22,552 bases of DNA from Candidatus Aenigmatarchaeota archaeon (GCA_015522745.1 WALQ01000067.1:1-22552), one strand, 5' to 3'. Positions 13,752 to 21,953 are shown, numbered from the stretch's first letter. Notes: generated by a model from the sequence alone, not told the origin. Program-made: numbers and translations.

Positions 13752-15944
13752 ATGGCAAAGAAAGATATAGTTTCTACAATTAAAGAGATTATGCACGACC
13801 CAAAGAGAATACGAAATATAGACATAGCGGCGCACATTGATCATGGAAAGACGACGCTCACCGACAACCTTCTTGCAGGAGCAGGCATGCTTTCAGAAGA
13901 CCTTGCAGGAAAGACACTGTGGACGGACTTCGACGAGCAGGAGCAAGAGCGCGGTATTACCATTTTCTCTTCAAATGTGTCCATGATACATGAGTTTGAA
14001 AACCAGGAGGACTATCTCATCAATCTTATCGATACCCCCGGCCATGTCGACTTTGGTGGTGATGTCACACGAGCTATGCGTGCAGTAGATGGTACAATAA
14101 TAGTTTGTTGTGCTGTTGAAGGTGTCATGCCCCAAACCGAAACGGTCATAAGACAGGCACTCCGTGAGCGCGTCAAACCAGTTCTTTTCATAAACAAAGT
14201 TGACAGGCTTGTCAAGGAACTCCAATTGACACCAGAGCAGATGCAAGAAAGATTTGTGAAAATAATCAATTCCGTAAATAAACTTATATTAAAATACGCC
14301 GATAAAAAATTCGCGTCGGAATGGCTTGTAAACGTCGAAAATGGTACGGTTGCATTCGGTTCAGCGTACAGGAATTGGGCCATATCCATACCATTCATGA
14401 AGAAGACCGGAATAACATTCAAGGATATCATAGATTACACTGCTCAAGGAAAAGACAAGGAGCTCGCCAAGCGGGCACCACTTCATCACGTCGTTCTTGA
14501 CATGGTCATACGTCATCTTCCAAGTCCAATTGAAGCGCAGAAATACAGGATAGAAAAAATATGGCACGGTGATCTCGACTCAAATGTCGGTAAAGATATG
14601 GTTTTATGTAATCCAAATGGAAAGCTTGCAATGATAGTTACCAAAGTTGTCCCAGATCCGCATGCCGGGCTCGTTGCAACAACAAGAATATTCTCAGGAA
14701 CGGTCAAACGTGGGCAAGAAGTAAAACTCATTGGTCAACACAAAACACAGCGCATACAACAAGTTTCTGTTTACAAGGGACCTCAGCGTATACAGATGGA
14801 AGAAATACCATCTGGAAATGTCATAGGCATTGTTGGTCTCACGGAGGCATTTTCTGGAGAAACAATTACTTCCACTGACAACGATATGGAGCCGTTCGAG
14901 GCAATAAAACACTTGTTCGAACCGGTCGTGACGAAGTCAATTGAAGCAAAAAACCCAAAAGACCTTCCAAAAATGATAGAGTTCTTGAGACAGGTTAGCC
15001 GTGAAGATCCTACACTTGTTATCAAGATAAATGAAGAGACGGGAGAATATCTCATATCAGGATTGGGTGAGCTCCATCTCGATGCAAAAGTCGAACGTCC
15101 GCTCAAAGAGCGTGGAATCGACATAATAGCTTCAAACCCAATTGTTGTCTATCGAGAAACCGTGAGGAAAAAAAGCCCCATGGTTTCGGGAAAATCGCCA
15201 AATAAACACAACATATTTTATTTTACTGTGGAACCGTTGGAAGACGAGGTTTATCAGGCAATAGTTGAAGGCAAAATACCTGAAGAGAAAGTAAAAAAGA
15301 TAAAGGATCTTGTTCCCATACTTATGGAAAATGGAATGAGTAGAGAGGAAGCAAAGCGCGTCATGGACATCTACGAACGTAATGTCCTCATAGACGCGAC
15401 AAAAGGTGTTCAATATCTAAATGAAACTTATGAAATGATAATGCAGGCATTCAGGGAAGTCGTCAAGAATGGACCACTTGCACATGAAATGTGCAGCAAA
15501 ACAAAAGTGAAACTCATTGACGCATCTTTACATGAAGATGCTATACACAGAGGACCAGCACAAGTCATACCAGCTGTAAAGCAAGCAATAAATAATGGTA
15601 TACTCGAAGCCGATCCGACTTTGCTCGAACCACTTCAAATCATAAGGGTGGACGTACCAGATGAGCTCATTGGAGCGGTAATGAAAGAGGTTCAGGGAAG
15701 GCGTGGACAGGTCATTGACGTACAATCTGATATGGGAGCATCAATAGTCAAAGCAAAAATACCAGTGGCGGAGATGTTTGGTTTTGAATCAAGACTCAAA
15801 TCGATAACAGGAGGAAAAGGATTCTTCTCACTCATAGACATAATGTTCGAGAAGATACCAAAGGACATACAGATGAAAACAATACTCGGCATAAGGAAGA
15901 GAAAGGGACTTCCAGAAGAGATTCCAAAGCCTGTTGAAAATTAA
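13752..15944 (+). CDS. fusA: Translation elongation factor aEF-2
   Basis: Encodes 730 aa, normal for archaeal EF-2. ATG 13752 is five bases after AGGTGA; the GTG at 13743 is a less likely start. Domain I GTPase: AHIDHGKTT (27-35), DEQEQERGITI (switch I), DTPGHVDF (switch II) and NKVD. Domains II-V follow, with the domain IV tip HEDAIHRGPAQV; His599 (codon at 15546) is the residue that becomes diphthamide, so the modification site is retained. It drives GTP-dependent ribosomal translocation. The 60-nt gap to aEF-1alpha contains T-runs and a possible promoter, so aEF-1alpha may be transcribed both from read-through and on its own. Confidence 0.97.
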   Translation: MAKKDIVSTIKEIMHDPKRIRNIDIAAHIDHGKTTLTDNLLAGAGMLSEDLAGKTLWTDFDEQEQERGITIFSSNVSMIHEFENQEDYLINLIDTPGHVDFGGDVTRAMRAVDGTIIVCCAVEGVMPQTETVIRQALRERVKPVLFINKVDRLVKELQLTPEQMQERFVKIINSVNKLILKYADKKFASEWLVNVENGTVAFGSAYRNWAISIPFMKKTGITFKDIIDYTAQGKDKELAKRAPLHHVVLDMVIRHLPSPIEAQKYRIEKIWHGDLDSNVGKDMVLCNPNGKLAMIVTKVVPDPHAGLVATTRIFSGTVKRGQEVKLIGQHKTQRIQQVSVYKGPQRIQMEEIPSGNVIGIVGLTEAFSGETITSTDNDMEPFEAIKHLFEPVVTKSIEAKNPKDLPKMIEFLRQVSREDPTLVIKINEETGEYLISGLGELHLDAKVERPLKERGIDIIASNPIVVYRETVRKKSPMVSGKSPNKHNIFYFTVEPLEDEVYQAIVEGKIPEEKVKKIKDLVPILMENGMSREEAKRVMDIYERNVLIDATKGVQYLNETYEMIMQAFREVVKNGPLAHEMCSKTKVKLIDASLHEDAIHRGPAQVIPAVKQAINNGILEADPTLLEPLQIIRVDVPDELIGAVMKEVQGRRGQVIDVQSDMGASIVKAKIPVAEMFGFESRLKSITGGKGFFSLIDIMFEKIPKDIQMKTILGIRKRKGLPEEIPKPVEN

Positions 15945-15970
15945 GTTTTTAAACATTTTTACTTTAATAC
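15945..15970 (+). promoter_or_regulatory. Possible TATA element(s) and T-rich stop upstream of aEF-1alpha
   Basis: GTTTTTAAAC (15945-15954) and CTTTAATAC (15962-15970) are TATA-like, within T-rich sequence between aEF-2 and aEF-1alpha. The 60-nt gap and a strong AGGAGGTG site (15991-15998) suggest a separate, strong expression unit for aEF-1alpha. Which element is used cannot be told by eye. Confidence 0.35.
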
Positions 15971-16004
15971 TATTGGTATTGTATTTTAAAAGGAGGTGCA
16001 ATTT

Positions 16005-17273
16005 ATGGCAAGAGAAAAAGAACATTTGAATCTTGTGACTATAGGTCATGTAGATCATGGAAAATCTACACTAGTCGGACGTATTTTGTTCGACACGGGC
16101 TCCATAAGAGAGGAGACTATGAGAAAGCTCAAAGACCTTGCGAAGGAGCTCAAGAAAGAAACGTTTGAGTTTGCATTCGTCATGGACAAACTCAAAGAGG
16201 AGCGCGAGCGTGGTGTTACAATAGATATCATGCATCAGAGATTTGAGACGAAGAAATATTACTTCACGATAATTGACGCTCCGGGGCACAGGGACTTCAT
16301 CAAGAACATGATTACCGGTACATCTCAGGCAGACTGTGCGATACTCGTTGTTTCTGCAAAGGATGGAATACAGGAACAAACAAAAGAGCATGCATTTCTA
16401 GCAAAAATACTCGGTGTCAACCAGATAATCGTTGCAATAAACAAAATGGATGCTGTCAATTATGACCAAAAAGTATATGAGCAAGTCACTGAACAGGTGA
16501 AGAAACTTTTGGCCGGAATAGGATACAAAGTGGATGAAATAGAATTCATTCCAACATCTGGATACAAAGGAGATAATGTAGTAAAGAAATCGGAGAACAT
16601 GCCTTGGTACAAAGGAAAAACAATAGTAGAGGCATTAGACGACTTTAAAGTTCCGCCAAAACCAATTGACAAACCGTTGAGAATTCCAGTACAGGATGTT
16701 TATTCCATCACTGGTGTTGGTACTGTTCCTGTCGGAAGAGTTGAAACAGGAACTCTCAAACCAGGAGACAAGATAGTGTTCGTCCCATCGGGTGGAAATG
16801 GTGAAGTAAAATCCATTGAAATGCATCATGAGCAGATAGAACAGGCGGTTCCCGGTGACAACATTGGATTTAATGTACGTGGTGTTTCAAAGAAGGACAT
16901 CAAGCGTGGTGATGTTGCGTGCCATCCACAAGACGCAGCAAAACCGGTGAAAGAATTTACAGCACACATAATCGTTTTGAACCACCCATCTGTTATATCT
17001 AAAGGTTACACACCGGTGTTCCACATACACACAGCACAGGTTGCCTGTACAATAACTGAAATCGTAAAGAAAATAGACCCAAAGACTGGTGCAGCACTTG
17101 CGGAGCATCCTGATTTCATAAAGACAGGGGATGCAGCAATAGTCAAAGTCAAACCAACAAAGCCAATAATAATAGAGAAACAGACGGAAATACCACAGCT
17201 TGCAAGATTTGCAATACGTGATATGGGTCAAACAGTTGCTGCAGGTGTGTGCATAGATACTGTGACAGCGTAA
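16005..17273 (+). CDS. tuf: Translation elongation factor aEF-1alpha
   Basis: Encodes 422 aa. It delivers aminoacyl-tRNA to the ribosomal A site as a GTP complex. Seen: GHVDHGKST (G1, residues 14-22), EERERGVTID (switch I), DAPGHRDFIKNM (switch II) and NKMD. The beta-barrel domains II/III follow with GTVPVGRVETG and QTVAAGVC near the end. ATG 16005 is chosen because AGGAGGTG, the strongest ribosome binding site in the window, ends six bases before it; the GTG at 15996 lies inside that site. A T-rich tract follows the stop. rps10, frequently the next gene in archaea, is not present; a convergent gene follows instead. Confidence 0.97.
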   Translation: MAREKEHLNLVTIGHVDHGKSTLVGRILFDTGSIREETMRKLKDLAKELKKETFEFAFVMDKLKEERERGVTIDIMHQRFETKKYYFTIIDAPGHRDFIKNMITGTSQADCAILVVSAKDGIQEQTKEHAFLAKILGVNQIIVAINKMDAVNYDQKVYEQVTEQVKKLLAGIGYKVDEIEFIPTSGYKGDNVVKKSENMPWYKGKTIVEALDDFKVPPKPIDKPLRIPVQDVYSITGVGTVPVGRVETGTLKPGDKIVFVPSGGNGEVKSIEMHHEQIEQAVPGDNIGFNVRGVSKKDIKRGDVACHPQDAAKPVKEFTAHIIVLNHPSVISKGYTPVFHIHTAQVACTITEIVKKIDPKTGAALAEHPDFIKTGDAAIVKVKPTKPIIIEKQTEIPQLARFAIRDMGQTVAAGVCIDTVTA

Positions 17274-17275
17274 GC

Positions 17276-17297
17276 TTTTTTTCTTTCTTTTTATTTT
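17276..17297 (+). terminator. T-rich transcription terminator after aEF-1alpha
   Basis: A run of T residues interrupted only by C and A lies three bases after the aEF-1alpha stop, in the 27-nt gap before the convergent DUF429 gene. Archaeal RNAP terminates intrinsically at such T-tracts without needing a hairpin. Confidence 0.7.
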
Positions 17298-17300
17298 ACC

Positions 17301-17801
17301 TTAAATTTTCGGGAGTAACAAATTCTCTTTTCCATATGATTTTGTTTTTCTTTTAAGATGAAGTTTTCCGACAAGCGCACATAATATAGCATCGATTTCA
17401 TCTTTTGTGGCATATGGATAACGCTCTCGAATAAATTTATCGTCTACTCTAAGTATTTTCCTTATTATGACTGATGACGTCTCAAACACATTGAATCCAT
17501 GGTTTCGTAATTCTATTGAAAGTTTTATTGCACGCTCTACAAGCGGACGCATGCCTCGAAACATGGGAGAAAGTGGTTCATAACCCTCATTTTTGAGCTC
17601 AACTTCGCATGATCGGAAGTATCCTCGTGCTGGAAACGATAACGGAGCATCAAAAATCACTATATCGGGTTTATGAGATTTCACAAAAGAAATTATTTCA
17701 TTGTCGTTGTGAACGATCTCTGTTTTTACATTGCCATTCATAGATGCAAGTCCTGTTGGATTTTTTGACAGTCCAGCCAGGTCTATCCCAACGGATATCA
17801 T
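17301..17801 (-). CDS. DUF429 family protein, predicted RNase H-fold nuclease
   Basis: Encodes 166 aa on the minus strand. The start is taken as the ATG at 17801-17799: it gives the family N-terminus M-I-S-V-G-I-D-L-A-G, and a TATA-like element lies about 25 nt upstream, implying a leaderless mRNA. A longer in-frame reading to 18029 would run through the divergent promoter and into SRP54. Motifs match DUF429 (RNase H/RuvC-like): GIDLAG with Asp7, FDAPLSFP with Asp51, VFET with Glu107, and DEIDAILCALVGK with Asp137, a plausible set of metal-binding acids. Substrate and role are unknown; nuclease activity is predicted by fold only. It is convergent with aEF-1alpha and divergent from SRP54. Confidence 0.85.
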   Translation of the reverse strand: MISVGIDLAGLSKNPTGLASMNGNVKTEIVHNDNEIISFVKSHKPDIVIFDAPLSFPARGYFRSCEVELKNEGYEPLSPMFRGMRPLVERAIKLSIELRNHGFNVFETSSVIIRKILRVDDKFIRERYPYATKDEIDAILCALVGKLHLKRKTKSYGKENLLLPKI

Positions 17802-17821
17802 GATTTTAAGTTCATGCGCAG

Positions 17822-17830
17822 TTTTAAATT
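17822..17830 (-). promoter_or_regulatory. TATA box for the DUF429 gene (leaderless)
   Basis: Minus-strand AATTTAAAA is centred about 25 nt before the chosen ATG at 17801, and no Shine-Dalgarno sequence lies between them. This is the geometry of an archaeal leaderless transcript and supports the chosen start. Confidence 0.55.
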
Positions 17831-17847
17831 TGTTAAAAGGGCATTCA

Positions 17848-17855
17848 TTTATATT
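17848..17855 (+). promoter_or_regulatory. TATA box for the SRP54 operon
   Basis: TTTATATT lies 35 nt before the SRP54 ATG; transcription would start near 17876-17880, just before the GGTGAT ribosome binding site. It is divergent from the DUF429 promoter about 20 bp away. Confidence 0.55.
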
Positions 17856-17889
17856 GTTTTTATTCATACGTATTTTGAAAGGTGATGAA

Positions 17890-19191
17890 ATGGCACTAGG
17901 AGGCCTTAGGAAACTCGTAGACAAAATATCATCAATGGTCATAGTCGACAAAAAAGCAGTTGATGAAATAATCAGCGAACTCCAGCGCATACTTCTTTCA
18001 TCGGATGTTGATGTTGAGATGGTGTTCAAACTATCTCAAGACATACGAAAAGAAGCCAGCAAGCCCCCCCAAGGAATAACAATGAAAGAGCACATAATAA
18101 AGCTTCTCTATGACAAAATCACAGATATACTCGGCGGGGAACGCCAGAGCATCAACCTTGACAGGCAAAAAATACTTCTTGTTGGTTTGTTTGGTTCTGG
18201 CAAGACATCAACCGCCGCGAAGCTTGCAAACTTTTATAAGAAACGGGGGCTGAGACCATTGCTTGCACCTTGTGATGTTCACAGACCGGCAGCATTTGAA
18301 CAATTGAAGCAACTCTCGAAAGAGGTCGGTTGCGATTTTGTCGACAAAAAAAGCACGAACGTTGTTGATATTCTTGATGTCGCTTTAAAGGAGTTTCCGA
18401 AACACGATGTTCTTATTGTAGACACTGCTGGACGAAGTGCACTTGACAATGAGCTCATAAACGAGATAAAACACGTTCGCGACATAGTAAAACCAAATGA
18501 AATATATCTAGTTATACCGGCAGATATTGGGCAATCTGCTAAGAAACAGGCTTCGGAATTCAAGAAGTCACTTGATATAACAGGTGTCATAGTTACAAAA
18601 ACCGATTCCACCGCCAAGGCAGGAGGAGCACTTTCCGCATGTAATGAAACGGGTGCGAAAATAAAGTTCATTACCATTGGCGAACGTATAAAGGACATAG
18701 AGATATACGATCCGAAAAGGTTTGTATCGCGTTTACTTGGTTTTGGAGACTTGCAATCATTGCTCGAAAAAGCAAAGGAAAATGTTGATGAAAAAAGTGC
18801 AGAAAAAATAATGTCCGGGCGATTTACAATTGATGATTTTATATCACAGTTGGAAAGTGTGAGAAGCATGGGGCCCATGGAAAAAATACTCGATATGATG
18901 GGTCTTCGTGGAATAAAAATTCCAAAGGACAAACTTGCTGATCAGGAGAAGAAAATGAAAAGATGGAAATATATAAAGGATTCCATGACGAAAGAAGAGC
19001 GGTTGAAACCAGATATGATAAATTATTTGCGCGTCAAGAGAATTGCATCTGGTTCAGGCACGTCTGAAAGAGAAGTTAGAGATCTTATCAAAAATTATAC
19101 TCAAACTAAAAAGATGATGAAAAAGCTCAAACCCGGCTCATTCAAGCGTGGTGTCAATATACCCGGATTTGGGAAATTCAAGATGAGGTGA
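17890..19191 (+). CDS. srp54: Signal recognition particle protein SRP54
   Basis: Encodes 433 aa. SRP54 binds 7S RNA and signal sequences at the ribosome and docks with the receptor FtsY through its GTPase to deliver membrane and secreted proteins. The start is ATG 17890 after AAAGGTGA; an in-frame upstream extension overlaps the promoter. N domain about 1-90; G domain with the G1 loop at 99-107, DVHRPAA, DTAGRSALD (G3) and TKTD (G4). The M domain from about 310 has FISQLESVRSMGPMEKIL and the RNA-binding RIASGSGTSEREV. Variants: G1 reads GLFGSGKTS where the family has GLQGSGKTT, and TKxDGxAKGGG reads TKTDSTAKAGG. Its stop overlaps the ribosome binding site of the next gene. Confidence 0.96.
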   Translation: MALGGLRKLVDKISSMVIVDKKAVDEIISELQRILLSSDVDVEMVFKLSQDIRKEASKPPQGITMKEHIIKLLYDKITDILGGERQSINLDRQKILLVGLFGSGKTSTAAKLANFYKKRGLRPLLAPCDVHRPAAFEQLKQLSKEVGCDFVDKKSTNVVDILDVALKEFPKHDVLIVDTAGRSALDNELINEIKHVRDIVKPNEIYLVIPADIGQSAKKQASEFKKSLDITGVIVTKTDSTAKAGGALSACNETGAKIKFITIGERIKDIEIYDPKRFVSRLLGFGDLQSLLEKAKENVDEKSAEKIMSGRFTIDDFISQLESVRSMGPMEKILDMMGLRGIKIPKDKLADQEKKMKRWKYIKDSMTKEERLKPDMINYLRVKRIASGSGTSEREVRDLIKNYTQTKKMMKKLKPGSFKRGVNIPGFGKFKMR

Positions 19192-19196
19192 ATGAT

Positions 19197-20801
19197 ATGC
19201 AAAGACTTATGCGCACGCTTGGAAGAATAGACGGAAAGTATTACAAAGCATGCGAAGACATTGTGGGAAAGTACAAACAGGATGATATAGAACTCGAAAT
19301 TCTTACATCTCCAAAAGACCCTTTCGCTCCTGCTGGAAGGTTTATCGTAAGCTTTCCAAAAAAATGGTACCCTGAAAAATTTTACTCGAAAAAAATCTTT
19401 CGAATAGCACTTTCTCATTTTTTGTCTCAAAAAGCGAGCTCATTTAACGGTCGATGGATGAAAATATATCCACCAACGAATGTTTTTCTTGAACGAACAA
19501 ATTGCGTTGTCGGAAATCGTGTGGAATTGCGCTTCGACTATCATATACCTGCAAATGGAAGAAAGATACTCGGTCGTGCATCAAAAGACATGTTTAGAAA
19601 TCTCGTCGGATTCATTGAGAAATTAAAATACCCGTCTCTTTCAGAAGATGATAAAAAGCTGCTGAAACTCTATGCGGACACCATAGAGGACGAGGAGTAT
19701 GTAAGGAAACAGATGAGAGGAAAGTACATAGCGTTCATTGCCAATGACTCTATTCTTCCTAGGGAAGGAAATTCAAGAAAGCCTATGAAAAATGCGAAGC
19801 TATTTCGTTCTCCAAAAGAACTCGAAGTAACATTTGAGACGAAACATCGGGGAACGATAGCTGGTATGGGCATAGAGCTCGGAAAATTCACAATAATAAC
19901 CGGTGCAAATTATCACGGAAAATCAACGCTCTTAGATGCTATTGCACATGGCGTGTACAATCATATTCCTGGGGATGGTAGGGAATTTGTTCTAACGTCT
20001 GGTGAGGTATTTTTCACAAATAAAGAAAATAGACGCGTTGTAAACAATGTTGATATTTCGCAATTCGTCAAATCCGTTCCCAATGGAACGAACACAAAAA
20101 GATTTTTCACACTCTCGTCGTCAGGATCGACGTCACAAGCAGCAGCAATTTCTGAAGCCATAGAAGATTGCGTCGATGGTATACTCATAGACGAAGACGA
20201 CTCTGCGGTCAACATGCTTGTGAAGAGCAACGAGCTGAAAAAAATAGTTCCGGAAGACCTAGAACCCATAACGCCATTGATAGAAAAAATAAACACATTT
20301 CCAAGCATCAGAATAACTCCGATACTCGTTGTTGGAGCTCTGGGAGAATTTCTCCCTCGCGCAGATACAATAATTCTTATGAAAAATTTTGAACCGTATA
20401 AATTAAATTATAAAAAATCAATCCAGCACACTACGATAGAACGACCATCTCCAAGAAAACCAAAGCCCATGATCATAAAAAAGACTAAGGTCATAGGAAA
20501 AGAAGATATCATTTTAAAGGGCGGAAAACGAATAACCATTGATTTACGTGGAGATATTCATAAGGTAATAGTAGAACGTGCACAAATTTATGCCCTTGCA
20601 GATGCAGTAATCTACGCTATGAAATATATGAACGGAAGTCGCAGTATGAAGAAAATTGTTGATCTTGTAATGAATGACATATCTTCCAAGGGGCTCGACG
20701 TCATTGGCGGGAGGTACAAAAACTATTCATCGTTCACAAGGCACCAACTGTTTTACGTCATCTCCCATATATCAGCCCTGGAGATGAATGAGGATGAATG
20801 A
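19197..20801 (+). CDS. Predicted ATPase of the ABC class (COG3044 / ABC_ATPase type)
   Basis: Encodes 534 aa. ATG 19197 is five bases after GAGGTGA; GTG 19188 overlapping the SRP54 stop is the alternative. It is a soluble single-chain ATPase family, not a transporter subunit. The P-loop reads GANYHGKST (236-244), followed by the family-typical HGVYNHIPGDGRE. Then come VDISQFV, the signature-like SSSGSTSQAA, the Walker B-like ILIDEDDSAVN, EPITPLIEK, and ILVVGALGEF. The N-terminal ~200 residues are the family's own domain. There are no membrane segments. Biological role unknown in the family; RNA- or ribosome-linked roles are speculative. It sits between SRP54 and a lipid kinase with overlaps on both sides, so co-expression with membrane-targeting functions is likely. 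Confidence 0.88.
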   Translation: MQRLMRTLGRIDGKYYKACEDIVGKYKQDDIELEILTSPKDPFAPAGRFIVSFPKKWYPEKFYSKKIFRIALSHFLSQKASSFNGRWMKIYPPTNVFLERTNCVVGNRVELRFDYHIPANGRKILGRASKDMFRNLVGFIEKLKYPSLSEDDKKLLKLYADTIEDEEYVRKQMRGKYIAFIANDSILPREGNSRKPMKNAKLFRSPKELEVTFETKHRGTIAGMGIELGKFTIITGANYHGKSTLLDAIAHGVYNHIPGDGREFVLTSGEVFFTNKENRRVVNNVDISQFVKSVPNGTNTKRFFTLSSSGSTSQAAAISEAIEDCVDGILIDEDDSAVNMLVKSNELKKIVPEDLEPITPLIEKINTFPSIRITPILVVGALGEFLPRADTIILMKNFEPYKLNYKKSIQHTTIERPSPRKPKPMIIKKTKVIGKEDIILKGGKRITIDLRGDIHKVIVERAQIYALADAVIYAMKYMNGSRSMKKIVDLVMNDISSKGLDVIGGRYKNYSSFTRHQLFYVISHISALEMNEDE

Positions 20802-21393
20802 ACGAAAACGTGAATTTTGGCGCGCTGCTGTCCACATATTATTATCGCTTTCGTTGATAGCTCTCGTTGAGTTCGGGATGACACCTTTCGAGTTGTTTTT
20901 AATATTGATCATCGCCATATCTACAAGCATGATTTACAAAAGGATAAAAATTCCAATTCTTTCCATATTCGTCGAAAATCTCGAACGACCGGATATTTTG
21001 AAGACATTTCCTGGGCGTGGACTTGTGTTTCTGCTCACGGGCATGCTTCTAGCTTATAAGTTGTTTCCGCACGATATCGCCATGGTGTCCATGATTGCGC
21101 TTGGGATTCTTGACCCACTCTCAAAGATTTTTGGGATGTCATTCGGAAGAACGCTGAATATTCTCGACCCGAAGCATAAGAAGTACTTGGAGGGACACTT
21201 CATCGGTGGCACTGCCACATTTTTGGCCTCGCTGACGCTCGTGAATCCTATCGAAGCGCTCATAGCGGCTGTTGTTGGGGCGCTTAGTGAGTCTGTGATA
21301 GTCGACCTCAATGGTCAGGCGCTCGATGACAATGTCGTTATACCGCTTTCTGTCGGGTCGGTGCTGATAATTGCAAGGATATTCGGACTATAA
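20788..21393 (+). CDS. Dolichol/phytol kinase-like integral membrane protein (SEC59/VTE5 type)
   Basis: Encodes 201 aa with about six hydrophobic segments (near residues 12-30, 32-48, 75-92, 94-112, 135-165, 180-198). It resembles the CTP-dependent polyprenol kinase family: LGILDPLSKIFGMSFGR corresponds to the family's LGD-A-x-x-x-G-x-x-x-G stretch, and KKYLEGHFIGGTATF to its K-S-x-E-G-S motif. Predicted to phosphorylate a polyprenol such as dolichol in the membrane, which could feed the lipid carrier for N-glycosylation; the substrate is inferred. ATG 20788 has GGAG upstream; ATG 20794 is an alternative. It overlaps the preceding ATPase gene by 14 bases and is last in the SRP54 operon. Confidence 0.72.
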   Translation: MRMNERKREFWRAAVHILLSLSLIALVEFGMTPFELFLILIIAISTSMIYKRIKIPILSIFVENLERPDILKTFPGRGLVFLLTGMLLAYKLFPHDIAMVSMIALGILDPLSKIFGMSFGRTLNILDPKHKKYLEGHFIGGTATFLASLTLVNPIEALIAAVVGALSESVIVDLNGQALDDNVVIPLSVGSVLIIARIFGL

Positions 21394-21409
21394 GTCAGAT
21401 TCAGAAACA

Positions 21410-21417
21410 TTTATATA
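21410..21417 (+). promoter_or_regulatory. TATA box of the PadR - ABC transporter operon
   Basis: TTTATATA starts 17 nt after the preceding stop; transcription would begin near 21437-21443, next to the AGGTG ribosome binding site (21443-21447). Confidence 0.6.
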
Positions 21418-21432
21418 TCTTTTCAGATATAT
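21413..21432 (+). promoter_or_regulatory. Candidate operator: inverted repeat over the TATA box
   Basis: ATATATCT (21413-21420), spacer TTTC, AGATATAT (21425-21432) is a perfect 8-bp inverted repeat with a 4-bp spacer. It shares five bases with the TATA box and ends just before the expected start site. CAGATA recurs at 21424-21429 and 21438-21443. The placement suits autorepression by the PadR-type protein encoded immediately downstream. Confidence 0.5.
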
Positions 21433-21452
21433 CTAATCAGATAGGTGTTTTC

Positions 21453-21953
21453 ATGAGTGGCTCGTTAAAATTTGTCGTGCTTAAAATACTTTCAGAAGGA
21501 GAGAACAGCGGCTATGGAATACGAAAAGAAATAATGAAAAAGGTCAATTGGTCGCCATCATACGGAGCTCTGTTTCCGATGCTGTCCAAAATGGAGAAAC
21601 TTGGCTTGATAACATCAAAGAAAAGTGGACGGAGAAACATTTACAATATAACAAAAAAGGGAAGGGACATACTTGTCAATATGGATTCGATAAAAAGTAA
21701 AATCAAGAAGCGCATACTGAAAAATATAGAAACCTTCGGATTCCTATGGGACATGGATGTAAAAACAATTCAAATGATGTTATCGGGTGAAGCGAACTTT
21801 GTCGTGTCTCCGTACGTCAAGGAGCTTCAAAAGGTCGTGATGAAGGCGATAATAGGAAAGCACGATAAAAAAACTATGAAAAGAGTGGAAAAAATCATCA
21901 AATCCTCAACAAAGGAAATAAAAGAGGCCCTCAAAAATGAGAAATATAATTGA
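21453..21953 (+). CDS. PadR-family transcriptional regulator
   Basis: Encodes 166 aa. The N-terminal ~75 residues are a PadR winged helix: GSLKFVVLKILSEG, SGYGIRKEIMKKV, then the recognition region SYGALFPMLSKMEKLGLI and the wing KSGRRNIYNITKKGRDIL. The C-terminal half is helical and lysine-rich, a probable dimerisation/ligand domain. ATG 21453 follows AGGTG by five bases. It overlaps the ABC ATPase gene by 17 bases, a common arrangement in which a PadR repressor controls a drug- or peptide-type exporter. An inverted repeat on its own promoter suggests autoregulation. The inducing ligand cannot be inferred. Confidence 0.88.
   Translation: MSGSLKFVVLKILSEGENSGYGIRKEIMKKVNWSPSYGALFPMLSKMEKLGLITSKKSGRRNIYNITKKGRDILVNMDSIKSKIKKRILKNIETFGFLWDMDVKTIQMMLSGEANFVVSPYVKELQKVVMKAIIGKHDKKTMKRVEKIIKSSTKEIKEALKNEKYN

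Noticed and set aside
17731..17889. Upstream extension of SRP54 by 53 residues
   Set aside because: It overlaps the DUF429 coding region and the promoter; ATG 17890 has the ribosome binding site and the standard SRP54 N-terminus.
17802..18029. N-terminal extension of the DUF429 protein (76 more residues)
   Set aside because: It would cross the divergent promoter and the SRP54 start; the family N-terminus GIDLAG and a TATA box at the right distance place the start at 17801.
18279..18932. 217-codon minus-strand open frame inside SRP54
   Set aside because: Fully antisense to a conserved GTPase/M-domain gene with no motif, promoter or ribosome binding site of its own.
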